Below are positions 39,247 to 48,107 of a DNA stretch of 64,000 nt, in pieces. The position numbers and the translations under genes were made by a program. Under the pieces are notes generated by a model that worked only from the letters and a program-made list of their open reading frames with translations, did not search any database and was not told the DNA's origin. The stretch is from an uncultured Prevotella sp. (GTDB taxonomy: Bacteria; Bacteroidota; Bacteroidia; Bacteroidales; Bacteroidaceae), in NCBI GenBank assembly GCA_947170725.1, contig CAMVUM010000012.1, forward strand, positions 1-64,000. Reading direction: 5' to 3'. Position 1 is the stretch's first letter. Each line of letters begins with the position of its first letter.

Positions 39247-39676
39247 CGGTGAATCCCCTATAGTCCCCAAAAGGGGATATTGAGTGCATAGGATGAACCT
39301 TTGTTCGCTGCTTGTGGTTAAAATGCCGCGCAAGTAGAGTAGGGACAAAGTGAGGGTGGTGAGGCACAGGCATCGTTACAGGGTGGCTTTATTACAAACT
39401 GTCTTTACATTAATAATAGTTAAGCGGCAACCGGACCGTCATTTCCGCATTATGACACGAAAATGGCGTTTTTTTATTAAAAATAGGGGATACTGATAAT
39501 CAACGGTTACGCTGGCGAGGCTGCAAAAAGACCGTGTAGGAAAAGCAGAGAGGGCCTCTCGGCTTTTCTGGTTTGGAAAAAACCGGAAGTGTTTTTTGGA
39601 ATAATCTTTATATTTGCTGATTTTGTTTATGGGATAAAAATGTTGGAAAAATGATATGATGTGATAGATTTTTTAT

Positions 39677-39684
39677 TACTTTTG
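39677..39684 (+). promoter_or_regulatory. Bacteroidetes -7 box (TACTTTTG)
   Basis: TAnnTTTG about 36 bp before the ATG at 39720. Confidence 0.45.
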
Positions 39685-39719
39685 TCATGTAAAAGCTATA
39701 AAGACAATATTGTGGATAT

Positions 39720-41456
39720 ATGAAGTTTAACCGTATAATAATAATCTTTGCCATTCTCACATCATGTACAGGGCACAACAGGACGAGGGTGTTGCTTGAT
39801 ACGGCCGATTCTCTCATTGACAGGCGGCCGGACTCGGCATTGGCTATGCTCGACCGTCATGAATCGGTAGCCGACAGCATGCCTACAGGTATGCAGATGC
39901 GCTACGAACTGCTCAGGGCAAAGGCGATGAATCGGACTTTCGTGCCGTTCACTACCGACACCGTGATGAAAGACGTGACAACATGGTACGACCGTCACGG
40001 CAGCACTCACGAACGCATGATGGCTTACTATCTGCTGGGCTGTGTGTATCGCGACATGGGCGATGCTCCCACTGCACTGGTTCAATACAACAAGGCTGTA
40101 GAGCTGGCAGACACAACTGCTGACGACTGCGACTGGCACACGCTGTGCCGTATACACGGGCAGAGGGCTGAGCTGTTTGGTAGGATGAGAGCACCCGAAT
40201 ATGAAATAAAAGCGAACCGGTTGTCCATGCTTGCAGCATTGAGAGACAGGGACACACTTACCGCACTTAAAGCGTACGAACAGCAAGTAAATGCTTATTA
40301 TTCTGCGCATAATGAAGATTCAGTAATAAGTATCACACAAAACGTGGTAGGCGAATACTTGCGGTGCAATAGAAAAGATTTGGTTGCCCGGGCATTGCCT
40401 ACATTGATATATGTGTATCTTAACAGGCAACAATTCTATAAGGCAAAAAAATGTATGGATTACTTTGAAAACTATTCGGGCCTGATGGATATTGGTGGAA
40501 ATATACAAGAAGGGCATGAATTGTATTATGATGCAAAGGCTAAATACTATTACGGTGTCGGTAAATTTGATTCTGCTTTCGTTTATTTGGAAAAACTACA
40601 GATGGGAGCTAAGGATATTATGTGTAAGGAAGCCGTATATAAGGGACTTATGCTTTTTTATGCCAAACAAAACCAGCCGGATTCTGTTATAAAATATTCT
40701 AAGTTGTATTGTCTTATGAATGATTCGGCCGCAATAGTTAGTTCGGCGGAAGAAATAAACAGGACACAGGCTTTGTATGACTATAACCATGTACAGCAAG
40801 AGATGATGGAGAAAAATCGAGAGGCAGACAATTACAAGTTAATATTGGTGTGCAGTGTTTTCGGGATAATCTTTGCTTTATTTATATTCTACCGATTGTA
40901 TTCGATAAAAAAACGCAACCATGATAGGATGCTGGCGGAGGAAAACAGCAGATACTATGGTTTGTTGACAGAATATGAGAATACATCCGGTGAATTGATG
41001 AAAGTTGTGTATAATTTTGAGCAATATAGGAAAGATAAAGAAGACGAACTGAAAAGAATACGTGAATCGATAGACTCATATCGGAAAACGACGGAACATA
41101 TTGATAATTCTTATGTGGAACAAGATGTGGGAAATAACGAAATGGTGAAGCGGTTGCATAAGATGGCAGTAGGAAATGTATGTATTACAGCAAAGGAACT
41201 GGCGGATATTGTATCGTTTGTAAAAAATACCTTTCCGGAATTTTATGATAAGATAAACAATACCGAGACAAAACTAAGTGAGAGAGAAAAATTTATCTGT
41301 ATAATGATTCGCTTGTATCTCATTCCATCTGAAATATCTGTACTACTTGATATTTCAATACAGAATTTGACAAACACAAGAAGTAAAATAAATAAGAAGT
41401 TGTTTAAAACCGGTGGAACAAAGTCGCTCGATCATAACCTGAGACGATTGTCATAA
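39720..41456 (+). CDS. Membrane-anchored TPR protein with C-terminal HTH
   Basis: Lipoprotein-like start, TPR region, TM segment (ILVCSVFGIIFALFIFYRLY), C-terminal LSEREKFICIMIRLYLIPSEISVLLDISIQNLTNTRSKINKKLF. Confidence 0.85.
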   Translation: MKFNRIIIIFAILTSCTGHNRTRVLLDTADSLIDRRPDSALAMLDRHESVADSMPTGMQMRYELLRAKAMNRTFVPFTTDTVMKDVTTWYDRHGSTHERMMAYYLLGCVYRDMGDAPTALVQYNKAVELADTTADDCDWHTLCRIHGQRAELFGRMRAPEYEIKANRLSMLAALRDRDTLTALKAYEQQVNAYYSAHNEDSVISITQNVVGEYLRCNRKDLVARALPTLIYVYLNRQQFYKAKKCMDYFENYSGLMDIGGNIQEGHELYYDAKAKYYYGVGKFDSAFVYLEKLQMGAKDIMCKEAVYKGLMLFYAKQNQPDSVIKYSKLYCLMNDSAAIVSSAEEINRTQALYDYNHVQQEMMEKNREADNYKLILVCSVFGIIFALFIFYRLYSIKKRNHDRMLAEENSRYYGLLTEYENTSGELMKVVYNFEQYRKDKEDELKRIRESIDSYRKTTEHIDNSYVEQDVGNNEMVKRLHKMAVGNVCITAKELADIVSFVKNTFPEFYDKINNTETKLSEREKFICIMIRLYLIPSEISVLLDISIQNLTNTRSKINKKLFKTGGTKSLDHNLRRLS

Positions 41457-41576
41457 CGAAAGTGTAAAAAATGTATTATCTCTGTAAATAGTTGTTGTTT
41501 AGTTTCTTATGGGATATATAAGAATGGGTGTGTATAAAATGTATAAGGAAAAAAGCCGATAATAATTTTATTTTCA

Positions 41577-41584
41577 TAACTTTG
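41577..41584 (+). promoter_or_regulatory. Bacteroidetes -7 box (TAACTTTG) upstream of a disrupted gene
   Basis: TAnnTTTG 26 bp before the ATG at 41611. Confidence 0.6.
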
Positions 41585-41610
41585 CAATTGAAGGTAAAAC
41601 AATAAAAGTT

Positions 41611-42035
41611 ATGACAAAAAACAACTATTGACCGCGGGTGTCATTGTGCTGGCGATAACCGTATGTAATGCTCACATGGAGCAGAGCAATGAATTTACGA
41701 GTAATACAGATATTGTTAACAATCTGCATCGTGGCATCAAAATTGACCTATAGTGTGGATATGAAATACCTGTAGTAATAGGTGGACCTCGAGACAGGTC
41801 TTCTATACGTATTCCGTCTATATACATAGATGGTCATACACTGTATCTCGATGGCAATACTTTTGAAGAAATACAATTGGTCGGCATGGACGAAAACGGG
41901 AACGAAAGCATCGCCTATTCGTCTGTTGTTCCAGCCGGGGCAGAGACAGTGGATATTCCGACCGGTTTCACCGGAGTATATGAGATAAGACTTTTACGTG
42001 CAGGGTATTGTTTTTATGGAGAAGTAATGATATAA
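41611..42035 (+). pseudogene. Disrupted small secreted protein (DUF3244-like): frameshift in poly-A plus in-frame TAG
   Basis: Adding one A to the A6 run restores MTKKQLLTAGVIVLAITVCNAHMEQSNEFTSNTDIVNNLHRGIKIDL*CGYEIPVVIGGPRDRSSIRIPSIYIDGHTLYLDGNTFEEIQLVGMDENGNESIAYSSVVPAGAETVDIPTGFTGVYEIRLLRAGYCFYGEVMI*; TAG at 41751. Confidence 0.8.
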
Positions 42036-42051
42036 TTTACTATGACCGGAC

Positions 42052-42648
42052 ATGAAATATTGGTTCACTATAATTGTACTGTTTCTATTGTTTTCGTGTG
42101 ATTCGAACAATGAAACCAATCAAGTCAGACATACAATGAATGATGGAACGACATTCTATACAGATGGAGAAGTGCATATCTATGATGATTTTGAAATTTT
42201 TTTAGGAATACAAAGGCCGGCTGAACCATCGACTTCTACAGCAGATTCTCAAGAATGGGAAAAGGATTCGACTTATTGTTACGATAAGATTGTAATCAGA
42301 AAATGGGAAACAGTCAAATTGGGCGATTGGGTCAGATTGTATGGTGTAAATCCGCAAAAGAATTACTATGTATCAACTCTACAAGTGACAAGAATGTTGC
42401 ATGTTCATTCGGACAGGATTGTAACATGTCCGGTTTACAGTGTGGAAAACCGAGATTCGATAGGACTGCGTGAATCGGGAAACTGTTGGGGGGGTGAAGT
42501 GTCAAGCCATCATACTAATTTATGTGAGGTATATACAATCATCAAAAGAATAGAATATGATGAAAATGGTGAAACCGTAGGCGTATATATACCGATTGAA
42601 CCGGAATATCTTAAATGGACATTTTATACAATTAAAAATATATGGTAA
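42052..42648 (+). CDS. Hypothetical lipoprotein
   Basis: MKYWFTIIVLFLLFSCDSNN lipobox; AT-rich island. Confidence 0.7.
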   Translation: MKYWFTIIVLFLLFSCDSNNETNQVRHTMNDGTTFYTDGEVHIYDDFEIFLGIQRPAEPSTSTADSQEWEKDSTYCYDKIVIRKWETVKLGDWVRLYGVNPQKNYYVSTLQVTRMLHVHSDRIVTCPVYSVENRDSIGLRESGNCWGGEVSSHHTNLCEVYTIIKRIEYDENGETVGVYIPIEPEYLKWTFYTIKNIW

Positions 42649-42965
42649 TGAAAAAAGATTTTTTTATTCAGTGCAGTTGCATTTATTGCGCTTTTCTCAT
42701 CGTGTTCATTACTCCGAGAGATTATGCCAGCAATCCTGATAATACTGCTATGGGATGGTCTCTTGTTGATTATAATTCAACAGGTAAGTATGTTAAAGGA
42801 TTTGATGTTGCAAAAACTCCGGTTAATGGTTATGTTACAGCAACAACAATGTTACGGTATATAAATTGTGATTTGGCGGGAAGGACTATCAATAAATTTA
42901 TACCGTATGAACCTTCTAATTTGATTTGGCAATATATTCTTTCGGAATATCTAACCTGGGATTAG
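42642..42965 (+). pseudogene. Hypothetical (lipo)protein with probable frameshift(s) in the signal-peptide region
   Basis: With T6 instead of T7 at 42659-42665 the N-terminus reads MKKDFLFSAVAFIALFSSCS (lipobox); the downstream frame DYASNPDNTAMGWSLVDYNSTGKYV is the annotated one. Confidence 0.55.
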
Positions 42966-42982
42966 GAAATTGTAAACATCGT

Positions 42983-43064
42983 AATACTTAAATTATATCC
43001 AGTAACCCGTTGGTGGAGTTTATTTAGCGCATACAAAATTCTGCCAACGGGTAGTTTAAGTATT
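42983..43064. terminator. Nested inverted repeats after the 42.6 kb ORF
   Basis: AATACTTAAA / TTTAAGTATT outer arms; ACCCGTTGG / CCAACGGGT inner arms. Confidence 0.6.
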
Positions 43065-43112
43065 CTTAAGCAAGAGACGGAGTTACAAAAAAGGAATTAA
43101 AGATTATAACCA

Positions 43113-43520
43113 ATGAAAACGTATAAATCGAAAGTAGACAGCCGGATTGTGCTGATTGTAGTTGTGGTGATGGTTGTATCGACTGTTCCATGTGTGTTGG
43201 TTCCTGGTGCGGTATGGCCAGTGCTTGCAGTTGATATGGTTGTCGGGCTGATATTCGCGGATATGGTTTTCAATACCGAATACATCATCGACGGACAGAT
43301 GCTTAGAGTGAAGTGCGGCATGTTGGCGAAAGACCGATGTGACATAATGTCCGTCATAGCCATACGTCCTACGCATAATCTTGCAAGTTCACCGGCGATG
43401 TCGTTGGACAGAATTGAGATAATGCTCAAGGGCAGAAGCATCATCATCTCGCCAAAGGACAAGGAGGGTTTTGTAAACGACATGTGTAAGGTGAATCCCG
43501 ATATAAAGGTACTTGGATAA
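43113..43520 (+). CDS. PH domain-containing membrane protein
   Basis: Two TM segments, then ADMVFNTEYIIDGQMLRVKCGMLAKDRCDIMSVIAIRPTHN...IIISPKDKEGFVNDM. Confidence 0.75.
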   Translation: MKTYKSKVDSRIVLIVVVVMVVSTVPCVLVPGAVWPVLAVDMVVGLIFADMVFNTEYIIDGQMLRVKCGMLAKDRCDIMSVIAIRPTHNLASSPAMSLDRIEIMLKGRSIIISPKDKEGFVNDMCKVNPDIKVLG

Positions 43521-43572
43521 TGTAGACCATGCTTTCAAGGTTGAAATGTAAACAAGAAGGAAAACCAAGCTG

Positions 43573-44679
43573 ATGGGTATGAAAACAAAAATAGTCTGCA
43601 TGTTGACGATATGTTTCTTCATGTTGTCATGTGCTAAGAAGGTCGATGAAGCAAAAGGCAAGGGAATCTCTGTGAAAAAGACGTCAAAAGAGTGCAAACT
43701 GAATGATTTGTATTCGGACTTTGAGATACTGACCTTGAAGACAGGAGACGAAGGCGTGTTCCGTGACATCAACAAACTGATGATTCACGATGGCTGCTAT
43801 TATATATTGGACAAGACGGGTAAAAGGCGCGTTCTTGTTTTTGATGCCGATGGAAAATACAAGCACTCGATAGGCAATGCAGGAAAAGGCAAAGGTGAAT
43901 ATGTAAACATTGAAGATTTCACGATTGACAAGGAAAACCGCAGGGTTGTGATATTGGCATACCCGTCAACTGTGTATGTGTATAATCTTGACGGCAGTTT
44001 TGTGCAGTCAAAGAAGATAGAGAAAAACACGATGTTGTGGAATATTGCGAGCTATGCCAACGGTTTTATATGCTCTACAAACCACATGACATATACAGAA
44101 GGAAAGCATGCGTTCCTGTTCTACTTCTTTGACAAGGACTTCGGATTCACGGACAAGCAGATACCAGTTCTTCCCAGGCAGATGCAGATACCGCCGTTGG
44201 TTTCGAACGTATTCAATGAGACAGATGATGGAGAATACATATACTTTGATGTGTATGATTCGAGTGTCTATACTATAAATACCGACGGGCGTATTTCGGT
44301 GTCAAAGAAAAAACTGGTGTTGGACAACTACATGCCTTATGAAAAATTTGCCAATACGTCGGAGTTTATGTCCGAACAATCGAAATATGATTATTTCTTC
44401 AGGGCGGTATATGCCGACGGGCAGTTGCACAGCTATTTTGCAAGCAAGAACAGACTTTACGGAGTGTTGACCGATTTGAAGTCCAACAGTATTGAAGCGT
44501 TCCGGTATGTAGATTGGATGCCTGATTTGCTATATCAGAAGGACGGCGTGATATATTCATCGGTAAGTGTGCGTCAGGTAATGGAAAACAGGGAACTGTT
44601 CGGTCAGAATCAGATAGACTCAATTCGAAATCAGTCAAACGATTTGATTCTTAAATTCAGATGCAAGGCAAGGGATTGA
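43573..44679 (+). CDS. 6-bladed beta-propeller lipoprotein
   Basis: Lipobox MLSCAKK; HDGCYYILDKTGKRRVLVFDADGKYKHSIGNAGKGKGEYVNIEDFTIDKENRRVVIL. Confidence 0.85.
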   Translation: MGMKTKIVCMLTICFFMLSCAKKVDEAKGKGISVKKTSKECKLNDLYSDFEILTLKTGDEGVFRDINKLMIHDGCYYILDKTGKRRVLVFDADGKYKHSIGNAGKGKGEYVNIEDFTIDKENRRVVILAYPSTVYVYNLDGSFVQSKKIEKNTMLWNIASYANGFICSTNHMTYTEGKHAFLFYFFDKDFGFTDKQIPVLPRQMQIPPLVSNVFNETDDGEYIYFDVYDSSVYTINTDGRISVSKKKLVLDNYMPYEKFANTSEFMSEQSKYDYFFRAVYADGQLHSYFASKNRLYGVLTDLKSNSIEAFRYVDWMPDLLYQKDGVIYSSVSVRQVMENRELFGQNQIDSIRNQSNDLILKFRCKARD

Positions 44680-44777
44680 GCAGCAAGTGTGATGTAAGCA
44701 AACTAAATGCATTCATTACATCATAGTCATAAGATGTTGGCTGTGATATATGAATGATAGATTAGGTAATCAAAAGT

Positions 44778-44812
44778 GGAACTAATCGGTTTTTGCCGGT
44801 TGGTTCCTTTTT
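44778..44812 (+). terminator. Terminator after the beta-propeller gene
   Basis: GGAACTAATCGG-tttttg-CCGGTTGGTTCCTTTTT (G:U pairs allowed). Confidence 0.7.
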
Positions 44813-44934
44813 GTATGTTCTCCATACGGACGTTTGCAGTGAAAAGAAAGGCGGGCAGGGCATTTTTTTCTTCATTTCGCCCGTGTGGCGCTATTTTTTT
44901 CACTGTAAATCAATCTATTATGCGTAAAAATAAG

Positions 44935-44942
44935 TATCTTTG
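44935..44942 (+). promoter_or_regulatory. Bacteroidetes -7 box (TATCTTTG) for dapB
   Basis: TAnnTTTG 22 bp before the dapB ATG. Confidence 0.65.
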
Positions 44943-44964
44943 CGCTGTTTAATAAGGATAAATA

Positions 44965-45720
44965 ATGAAAATAGCTTTAATAGGCTACGGCAAGATGGGC
45001 AGGATGATTGAGCAGATAGCCCGCGGCCGCGGCCATGAAATAGTGAGCATCATAGATGTAGACAACCAGCAGGACTTCGACAGTCCGGAGTTTGCCTCGG
45101 CCGATGTGGCCATCGAGTTCACCGCGCCCCACGTGGCCTACGACAACTATCTGAAGGCTTTCGCGCGCGGCGTGAAGGTGGTGAGCGGCTCGACGGGATG
45201 GATGAAAGACCATGGCGACGACGTGCGCCGGATGTGCGAGAAAGAGGGGAAAACGCTCTTCTGGGCTTCAAACTTCTCCGTTGGCATGGCCGTATTCTCG
45301 GCCGTCAACCGCTATCTGGCACGCATCATGAACGGTTTTCCGCAGTATGACGTGCGCATGGAGGAGGTCCACCACGTCCACAAGCTCGACCATCCCAGCG
45401 GAACGGCAATCACTCTTGCCGGCGAAATCACTGAGGCCGTCGACCGGAAGAACTCCTGGACCGTCGGCACGCTGACACAGCCGGACGGTACGGTGACCAC
45501 GGAAAACACGCCTGCCGCCGACCAGCTGGCCATCGACAGCATACGCCGCGGCGAGGTGCCGGGAATCCACACTATCAGCTATGACAGCGATGCCGACTGT
45601 ATCACCATCACCCACGACGCCCATTCGCGCCGCGGATTTGCCCTCGGTGCGGTGCTGGCTGCCGAATATACGGCCAATCACAGCGGTCTGCTGACAATCA
45701 ACGATATGTTTAAGTTTTGA
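44965..45720 (+). CDS. dapB: 4-hydroxy-tetrahydrodipicolinate reductase
   Basis: MKIALIGYGKMGRMIEQIARGRGHEI, EEVHHVHKLDHPSGTAITLA, FALGAVLAAEYTANHSGLLTINDM. Confidence 0.95.
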   Translation: MKIALIGYGKMGRMIEQIARGRGHEIVSIIDVDNQQDFDSPEFASADVAIEFTAPHVAYDNYLKAFARGVKVVSGSTGWMKDHGDDVRRMCEKEGKTLFWASNFSVGMAVFSAVNRYLARIMNGFPQYDVRMEEVHHVHKLDHPSGTAITLAGEITEAVDRKNSWTVGTLTQPDGTVTTENTPAADQLAIDSIRRGEVPGIHTISYDSDADCITITHDAHSRRGFALGAVLAAEYTANHSGLLTINDMFKF

Positions 45721-45806
45721 GTTTTGAGGATTTATCGCGGTTTCGCCGTTTAGGAGTCAAAGGGAGTTGTCGCGGGCAGAGCCCGTTCGGGGACCCAAAA
45801 GACATC

Positions 45807-45890
45807 CTTACATGAAGAATCGCTATCTGATATGAAGGATTGAAGTCCCTGATATGAAGGATTGGACATCTTGATACGGATAGTCAGCTT
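45807..45890 (+). repeat. Degenerate 22-bp tandem repeats between dapB and lepB
   Basis: CTGATATGAAGGATTG at 45827 and 45849, with weaker flanking units. Confidence 0.65.
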
Positions 45891-46010
45891 CCAACAAGAC
45901 ATTTGTTTTTCGCCCGGTCTGTGACCGCTTGCAAGGCAATAATTCCTGAGCGACCGCATGGAGCGATAACTCCTTTTACTCTTCTAACTCCTAATAATAA
46001 AAAAAGAAAT

Positions 46011-47420
46011 ATGAAAAAACAATGGTTGAAGTTCATCGTCGTCCTGGTGCTCTATATAGCCTTCCTCGTTTGGGTGAAGAGCTGGCTGGGACTCATCGTC
46101 ATACCATTCATATACGACATCTATATCACTAAGAAAATCAAATGGCAATGGTGGAAGGACTCCCTTAACCCAATGGTGAGGTTTGTCATGTCGTGGGTTG
46201 ATGCCATCGTGTTCGCCCTCGTGGCCGTCTATTTCATCAATCTGTTCTTCTTCCAGAACTACGTCATACCCTCCAGCTCGCTGGAGAAGTCGCTTCTGAC
46301 CGGCGACTACCTCTTCGTGAGCAAGATGAGCTACGGCCCGCGCATACCGCAGACCCCGCTCACCATGCCCCTGACGCAGCACACGCTGCCCGTTCTTGAC
46401 TGTCCGTCGTACATCAAGTGGCCGCAGTGGGACTACCGCCGCGTAGAGGGACTGGGCAAAATCCGGCTCAACGACATCGTGGTCTTCAACTTCCCGTGCG
46501 GCGACACCATCTGCACGGCACCGGAAGTGAGGGAGCAGGATTACTATCAGATATGCTATCAGATTGGTTACGGGCTCAATCCGCCGGCCGTCGATCTCGA
46601 TTCGCTCAGTCCGACGGACCTCCGCAGCTATTTCGACTATATCTACGCCGATGGCCGTGAATACGTTCTTAGGAACCGTGCGCAGTACGGCGATCTGGCA
46701 ACGCGCCCCGTCGACCGCCGCGAGAACTACGTCAAGAGATGTGTCGGACTGCCCGGTCAGACGCTCCAGATACGCGACCGCATCGTCTATCTCGACGGAA
46801 AGGCAAACAAGGAACCGGACAATGTTCAATATACATACTACGTCCGGCTGCTTCAGGCGCTGCCCGACGAGCTGATGAAGGACCTCGGAATAACGAATGA
46901 GGACCTCGCGTGTCTCAACATGGCCGGCTATATTCCGCTGACAAAACGTGCCTACGACGAACTGTCGCGGCGCAAGGACCTCGCGGAAATCCTCGGTCCT
47001 GTGACCGAACAGGACTCCCGTTTCACCTATCCGCTCAACGGAAACAAACACTGGACGGTCGACAACTACGGTCCGGTGTGGATTCCCAAGAAGGGCGGGA
47101 CAATAAAGCTGACGATGGACAACATCGCCGTCTACGAGCGGCCTATACGCGTCTACGAGGGCAACGACCTCCGGATAAGCGACGGGCGCATCTTCATCAA
47201 CGGCAAGGAGACATCGGAATACACCTTCCGGATGGACTACTACTGGATGATGGGCGACAATCGCCACCGCTCTGCCGACTCGCGCATTTGGGGATTTGTT
47301 CCTGAAGACCACATTGTGGGCAAGCCGATATTCATCTGGTGGTCCAGCGACCCCGACCGTGGAGGTCTCAACGGCATCCGCTGGAGCCGTCTGTTCCGCA
47401 TGGTGGACAACATCAGATAA
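46011..47420 (+). CDS. lepB: Signal peptidase I, long Bacteroidetes form
   Basis: NYVIPSSSLEKSLLTGDYLFVSKMSYG (Ser box), ENYVKRCVGLPGQTLQI (Lys box), YYWMMGDNRHRSADSRIWGFVPEDHIVGK. Confidence 0.95.
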   Translation: MKKQWLKFIVVLVLYIAFLVWVKSWLGLIVIPFIYDIYITKKIKWQWWKDSLNPMVRFVMSWVDAIVFALVAVYFINLFFFQNYVIPSSSLEKSLLTGDYLFVSKMSYGPRIPQTPLTMPLTQHTLPVLDCPSYIKWPQWDYRRVEGLGKIRLNDIVVFNFPCGDTICTAPEVREQDYYQICYQIGYGLNPPAVDLDSLSPTDLRSYFDYIYADGREYVLRNRAQYGDLATRPVDRRENYVKRCVGLPGQTLQIRDRIVYLDGKANKEPDNVQYTYYVRLLQALPDELMKDLGITNEDLACLNMAGYIPLTKRAYDELSRRKDLAEILGPVTEQDSRFTYPLNGNKHWTVDNYGPVWIPKKGGTIKLTMDNIAVYERPIRVYEGNDLRISDGRIFINGKETSEYTFRMDYYWMMGDNRHRSADSRIWGFVPEDHIVGKPIFIWWSSDPDRGGLNGIRWSRLFRMVDNIR

Positions 47421-47475
47421 CGCCTGAAGCGGCCCGGCCGCGACAGCCGCCAGTGATAACATAATCAGAAAAGAC

Positions 47476-48018
47476 ATGAAAGCCTGTGTAAAGTTCGTCC
47501 TGACACTGGTGGCCGCGGTAGCGCTTACCATGGCGTTCCGCGCACTGGCTTTCACTGTCTGTACAGTCCGCGGTTCGGCACTCCGGCCGGAGTTCATCGC
47601 CGGCGACCGTCTTATGGTCAACCGCTGGAGCTACGGGCTGCGCACGGGGCGCATGGGCGGGCTGTTCCGCTACGGACGTATCTGCCGCAGTGCGATCCAA
47701 CGGGGCGACATCGTGGCTTTCGACAGCCCTGCGGACTCCCTGTCGGGAGTTTTTGTGGCCCGCTGCCGTGCCGTCCCGGGAGACACCTTGGATGTGGGTG
47801 ACGGTCCCGTCATTGTTCCAGGAGCCGTAACATGCGCCGATCAGGAATACTATCTGATGGAGGCGATCGGCGTCACGGGCAAATCCGGCAGTCGTCAGCT
47901 TGGCCTCGTTCCCGAGAGCAGCATCATCGGCCGGGTCTGTATGATTGTCTACAGCCACGACGACAGCTATCCTTTTTATGACGGTTATGTGCGCGGCAGA
48001 ACGATGATATTAAAGTAA
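47476..48018 (+). CDS. Signal peptidase I-like (S26) paralogue, apparently lacking the catalytic Lys
   Basis: VRGSALRPEFIAGDRLMVNRWSYG retained; FVARCRAVPGDTLDV has Ala where lepB has Lys. Confidence 0.85.
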   Translation: MKACVKFVLTLVAAVALTMAFRALAFTVCTVRGSALRPEFIAGDRLMVNRWSYGLRTGRMGGLFRYGRICRSAIQRGDIVAFDSPADSLSGVFVARCRAVPGDTLDVGDGPVIVPGAVTCADQEYYLMEAIGVTGKSGSRQLGLVPESSIIGRVCMIVYSHDDSYPFYDGYVRGRTMILK

Positions 48019-48036
48019 GTCATATAGGTAAGAGAA

Positions 48037-48093
48037 GTCAGAGTGAAGAGTAAAGAGTCAGAGTGAAGACCTCTCTTACCTCTTCACTCTGAC
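48037..48093. repeat. GTCAGAGTGAAGA direct and inverted repeats (hairpin)
   Basis: GTCAGAGTGAAGA at 48037 and 48057; TCTTCACTCTGAC at 48081-48093. Confidence 0.85.
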
Positions 48094-48107
48094 ATTTATA
48101 TAAAGAC

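Noticed and set aside
45984-47621. 545-aa antisense ORF opposite lepB, and similar long antisense ORFs (765-1757, 2801-4012, 4055-5431, 9142-10053, 21429-22343)
   Set aside because: Each lies opposite a confidently identified conserved gene. The open frames follow from GC-rich codon usage, and the translations show no recognisable domains.
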